A stretch of DNA of 25,012 nt from a virus. The stretch covers positions 1-25,012 of IMG/VR virus record IMGVR_UViG_3300009008_000230; one strand, written 5' to 3'. How positions within the stretch are numbered: the stretch's first letter is position 1; each line of letters starts with the position of its first letter. The notes below the pieces were generated by a model. It was not told where the DNA came from. It saw only the letters and a list, made by a program, of their open reading frames with translations, and searched no databases. Below, piece after piece: positions 22,833 to 25,012 of this stretch. Both the position numbers and the translations under genes were made by a program.

Positions 22833-23485
22833 ATGACGCTGTTGAAATTTATGATGATGGTGCTGCTTGGCATCAGAACGAACTTGAAGGCCGACAGGCC
22901 GAGGAGACTGAAATGTTAGAACAAAAGACAACAATGCACGGCGAGATCGGGCCGCTGTTTGAAGCACTGAGCAAGGCACAGGCTGAACTCGGTCCCGCTA
23001 TCAAGTCCAGCACTAACCCGCATTTCAAATCCAGTTATGCCGACCTGACCGCGAACCTTGAGACCGCTCTGCCGGTATTGGCAAAGCACGGTCTTTCGTT
23101 GATCCAGCTACCAGGCAACAAGGACGGCATGGTGACGGTCACAACTATACTCGGGCACAAGGATGGCGCGTATATTCAGGGCATTTTCGGTATGGCTCCT
23201 AACAAGCCGGGGCCACACTCGGTTGCTTCGTGCGTGACCTACCTTCGTCGGTACTCACTGAGTATTTATGGCGCGTTCGCTGACGATGATGACGCTAACA
23301 CGGCGCAGAACGAGGGCAAAATTGAGACCGACCTCGAGGCGACCAAGGCCAAACTGACCAAGGCCAAGGATCTCAAGAAAGAGTGGGCGGGATTGCAACC
23401 TGCCGAGCGCAGAGCAATAGCCGATAACGCGTCAACCTGGTGGGCCGGACTAAAAGACTCCCGCGCAGAAAAGGCCGCAGCGTGA
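22829..23485 (+). CDS. ERF-family single-strand annealing recombinase
   Basis: 218 residues. The core motifs are SSTNPHFKSSYADLTANLET (60-79), VTTILGHKDGAYIQGIFGM, and SVASCVTYLRRYSLSIYGAF followed by ADDDDA (131-156), all typical of ERF proteins such as that of P22. These form rings on single-stranded DNA and anneal complementary strands in phage recombination. An inner ATG at 22913 is an alternative start; 22829 is favoured by the overlap with the upstream stop. It is followed directly by a YqaJ exonuclease, its expected partner. Confidence 0.9.
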   Translation: MNDAVEIYDDGAAWHQNELEGRQAEETEMLEQKTTMHGEIGPLFEALSKAQAELGPAIKSSTNPHFKSSYADLTANLETALPVLAKHGLSLIQLPGNKDGMVTVTTILGHKDGAYIQGIFGMAPNKPGPHSVASCVTYLRRYSLSIYGAFADDDDANTAQNEGKIETDLEATKAKLTKAKDLKKEWAGLQPAERRAIADNASTWWAGLKDSRAEKAAA

Positions 23486-24039
23486 AACTGACCGCCTCAA
23501 ATTTCGGCGCGGCACTTGGCCTGAGTCCGTGGCAATCCCGGCAGAAGCTATTCCGAGTCATGCTTGGCATTGAACCTCGCGACCCCATGAACGCAAATAT
23601 GCAGTGGGGAATCGATAACGAACTAACCGCCGTTGCTGGAGTAGAGGCGCACACCGGGATCGTGTTCGATTTCACCGGCAAGAATCAGCGGCACCTGACC
23701 GTCGAGATTGACGGGGTGACCTTGGGCGCTACGCCGGACGGGTCATGCGGCAGTACAGGGATCGAGGTCAAGTGCCCGTCAAAACTACCCGACGAAATCC
23801 CGCCGCACTATGTCCCGCAGATATTAGGCCAATGCCTTATCGCTGGGTTTGACAGCGTGTTCTTTTCGGCATGGACGCCGACCGAGCAGCGTATCTGGCA
23901 CGTCCCGCGTTCCAGCGAATACATCGAATTCATGTTGCCGCTTCTGACTGAGTTTATCGACTACCTGAAAAGCGACACCGAGCCGAAGCGCAAGAAGAAA
24001 GTAATACCACCTGATTTTGAAAATGAGAGGATATTGTAA
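23482..24039 (+). CDS. YqaJ-like (lambda Exo-type) recombination exonuclease
   Basis: 185 residues from a GTG overlapping the ERF stop; the frame is open from 23440. Features of YqaJ/lambda Exo nucleases are visible: LTASNFGAALGLSPWQSR (3-20), WGIDNELTA with Glu-47, GATPDG with Asp-86 and GIEVKCPS with Glu-95 and Lys-97, then HYVPQILGQCLIAGFDS (109-125). These enzymes digest one strand of linear DNA to feed an annealing protein, here the ERF protein. All catalytic residues appear intact. Its TAA shares a base with the following ATG. Confidence 0.9.
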   Translation: MKLTASNFGAALGLSPWQSRQKLFRVMLGIEPRDPMNANMQWGIDNELTAVAGVEAHTGIVFDFTGKNQRHLTVEIDGVTLGATPDGSCGSTGIEVKCPSKLPDEIPPHYVPQILGQCLIAGFDSVFFSAWTPTEQRIWHVPRSSEYIEFMLPLLTEFIDYLKSDTEPKRKKKVIPPDFENERIL

Positions 24040-24428
24040 TGGACCGCATCAAGTTAGCACTCTGGAAAAATGAAAAGCGCGAGACACCATCTCACCCGCC
24101 GCTCAAGGGCGGGAAGCCTGTCGAGATAGGTGGCAGTCAGTATTGGATTTCGGCGTATGTGAACGGGCCGAAAGACAACGCGCAAATGGAAGAGTCCATT
24201 AATCGCATGATCGACAAGCTGGCTGAACTGAACGGCAATTATCCAATTGTGTCGATTTCATTGACGCCGGTACAGGGCCAGCAGGGTACGTCGCAGTCAC
24301 CGAGGGAGCCGGGGTCTGATGATGAGCCTGACTTCAATGATGACATACCGTTCGCCGTGATCTTGCCATTTGTAGGCACAATTATGGGGGCCGGATATGT
24401 TATCCAGGCAATGCTTCATCAAGTGTGA
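24039..24428 (+). CDS. SSB-like small protein with hydrophobic C-terminal extension
   Basis: 129 residues. The opening IKLALWKNEKRETPSHPPLK with the following QYWISAYVNG resembles the small phage proteins found beside recombination genes. DDIPF at 101-105 matches the acidic tip of single-strand-binding proteins that recruits partner enzymes; it usually stands at or close to the C-terminus. Here a hydrophobic ~20-residue tail follows (VILPFVGTIMGAGYVIQAML). Position after ERF and YqaJ supports a role in single-strand DNA handling; membrane association would be unusual. It overlaps the next gene by 4 bp (GTGA). Confidence 0.66.
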   Translation: MDRIKLALWKNEKRETPSHPPLKGGKPVEIGGSQYWISAYVNGPKDNAQMEESINRMIDKLAELNGNYPIVSISLTPVQGQQGTSQSPREPGSDDEPDFNDDIPFAVILPFVGTIMGAGYVIQAMLHQV

Positions 24429-24721
24429 GCAGTATAAATTGCTATATGAGGTTCACCAGTAAAATGAAAACCCTCCCTCGCCCACAATGTCCGCACTCCT
24501 TTCTCCCAAGATGTACTGCGGTCAGGGCGGGCGGAGGTCTTTGGGATTTCATATTGCTGGTGTTTGCTATTGCGGTGGCGGTATATGCGATTGCAACGTA
24601 CAGGACAGCACACGCTGATCCAGCACCCGGCTATCAGCCTATTCGCTGCATGAAACCTTGCACGTTACTGAGTCACGATTTACCGGACGTTTTGCATCAT
24701 GAAATCCTTGATTGCTATTAG
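24425..24721 (+). CDS. Small membrane protein, 98 aa, early region
   Basis: Starts at a GTG overlapping the preceding TGA; ATGs at 24446 and 24464 are alternatives. A hydrophobic segment at ~39-58 (LWDFILLVFAIAVAVYAIAT) is preceded by a Cys/Pro-rich basic region and followed by an HADPAPGYQPIRCMKPC stretch. No family is recognised. It overlaps the next gene by 23 bp. It could be an inner-membrane exclusion or envelope factor; that is inference. Confidence 0.58.
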   Translation: MSSINCYMRFTSKMKTLPRPQCPHSFLPRCTAVRAGGGLWDFILLVFAIAVAVYAIATYRTAHADPAPGYQPIRCMKPCTLLSHDLPDVLHHEILDCY

Positions 24722-24950
24722 CCTACTCTCCCTGCCGGTTCATGCAGACGTAACCGAGCTATCGCGCCATACCGGTATTGGTTGGACGGTTATCTGTTAC
24801 AGCAATAACGATCAACCCGAGGGGATTTACTTTGAGAAATACAACCGGACCGAGCCACAGGTTTCAACGATACGGAATCAGAAGGTCTGGTTCTCATTGT
24901 GCTGGGAGCCGAGATACCAGGCGGGACCGTGCAAGGGTTGTCATGAGTAA
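24699..24950 (+). CDS. Small secreted (signal-peptide) protein, 83 aa
   Basis: The N-terminus MKSLIAISLLSLPVHA is a classic short signal peptide with a likely cut after residue 16 (VHA-DV). The mature ~67 residues have four Cys (Cys-33 in WTVICYSNN, one in SLCWE, two in PCKGC), suggesting disulfides or metal binding in the periplasm. There is no known domain. Exported early phage proteins often block superinfection or alter receptors, but no specific function can be read here. The last 8 bp overlap the next gene. Confidence 0.68.
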   Translation: MKSLIAISLLSLPVHADVTELSRHTGIGWTVICYSNNDQPEGIYFEKYNRTEPQVSTIRNQKVWFSLCWEPRYQAGPCKGCHE

Positions 24951-25012
24951 GCGAGGAAGCGTATTCGATCCGAAGAGCCAGAGCGTAGCCCTGACCGCAA
25001 GGATGTTTCTCA
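24943..25012 (+). CDS. Start of a further early gene (3'-partial)
   Basis: The ATG at 24943 overlaps the end of the preceding gene and remains open to the right edge: MSKRGSVFDPKSQSVALTAR, then MFL, about 23 residues. It is too short to assign. The coupled layout suggests it continues the early operon. Confidence 0.5.
   Translation, partial: MSKRGSVFDPKSQSVALTARMFL

Noticed and set aside
1-25012. tRNA genes, CRISPR arrays, insertion sequences or integrase
   Set aside because: No cloverleaf-like sequence, regularly spaced repeat-spacer array, transposase or integrase motif was seen on either strand.

Overview
This window looks like part of a double-stranded DNA tailed phage (or closely related prophage), most likely a short-tailed podovirus infecting a Gram-negative, proteobacterium-like host. 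The evidence is a capsid-to-tail gene series typical of SU10/P22-like podoviruses, several glycine-rich presumed ejection proteins, a beta-helix tailspike-like protein, a lysis block with a 3TM (GTA-type) holin and a spanin-like gene, and a recombination block (ERF annealing protein plus YqaJ exonuclease). Genes are tightly packed, usually with ATGA/GTGA/TAATG overlaps. I see no tRNA, rRNA, CRISPR array, integrase or insertion sequence. Terminase and portal are presumably left of the window.

Layout. Bases 1-18621 are all on the plus strand. First comes the end of a modular protein made of AT-rich cargo domains held between near-identical linkers, then two small proteins, a scaffold-like protein, the major capsid protein followed by a strong UUCG terminator, a small unknown, a head-tail adaptor, a fibre-like protein, a nozzle-like protein, a possible fibre or decoration protein, four large presumed internal/ejection proteins, and a beta-helix spike. 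The lysis block follows (DUF5675 enzyme-like, small membrane protein, 3TM holin, membrane protein, spanin-like), and then a SAM-dependent methyltransferase bracketed by a 15-bp direct repeat.

From 20590 down to 18699 a minus-strand operon carries an HNH nuclease, an HTH_39 protein, a replication-protein-like gene, a small unknown, a VRR-NUC nuclease and a small zinc-finger-like protein. It converges on the late genes. A ~400-bp non-coding stretch (20591-20987) holds short repeats and a promoter-hairpin-terminator array that could be a small RNA. Next to it is a minus-strand two-gene unit led by a Cro/C1-type regulator. A consensus sigma70 promoter at 21366-21394 points rightward into a long coupled early operon: several small acidic unknowns, the ERF protein, the YqaJ exonuclease, an SSB-like protein with an odd hydrophobic tail, and two envelope-type small proteins, running off the right edge.

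The genes fit a simple plan. The regulator at 21349-21167 probably controls the switch between the leftward transcript and the early rightward operon; the early genes handle recombination and replication and possibly counter host defences; the plus-strand block at the left builds the virion and lyses the cell. The best candidates for something new are the cassette protein at the left edge, the repeat-bracketed methyltransferase and the putative small RNA.
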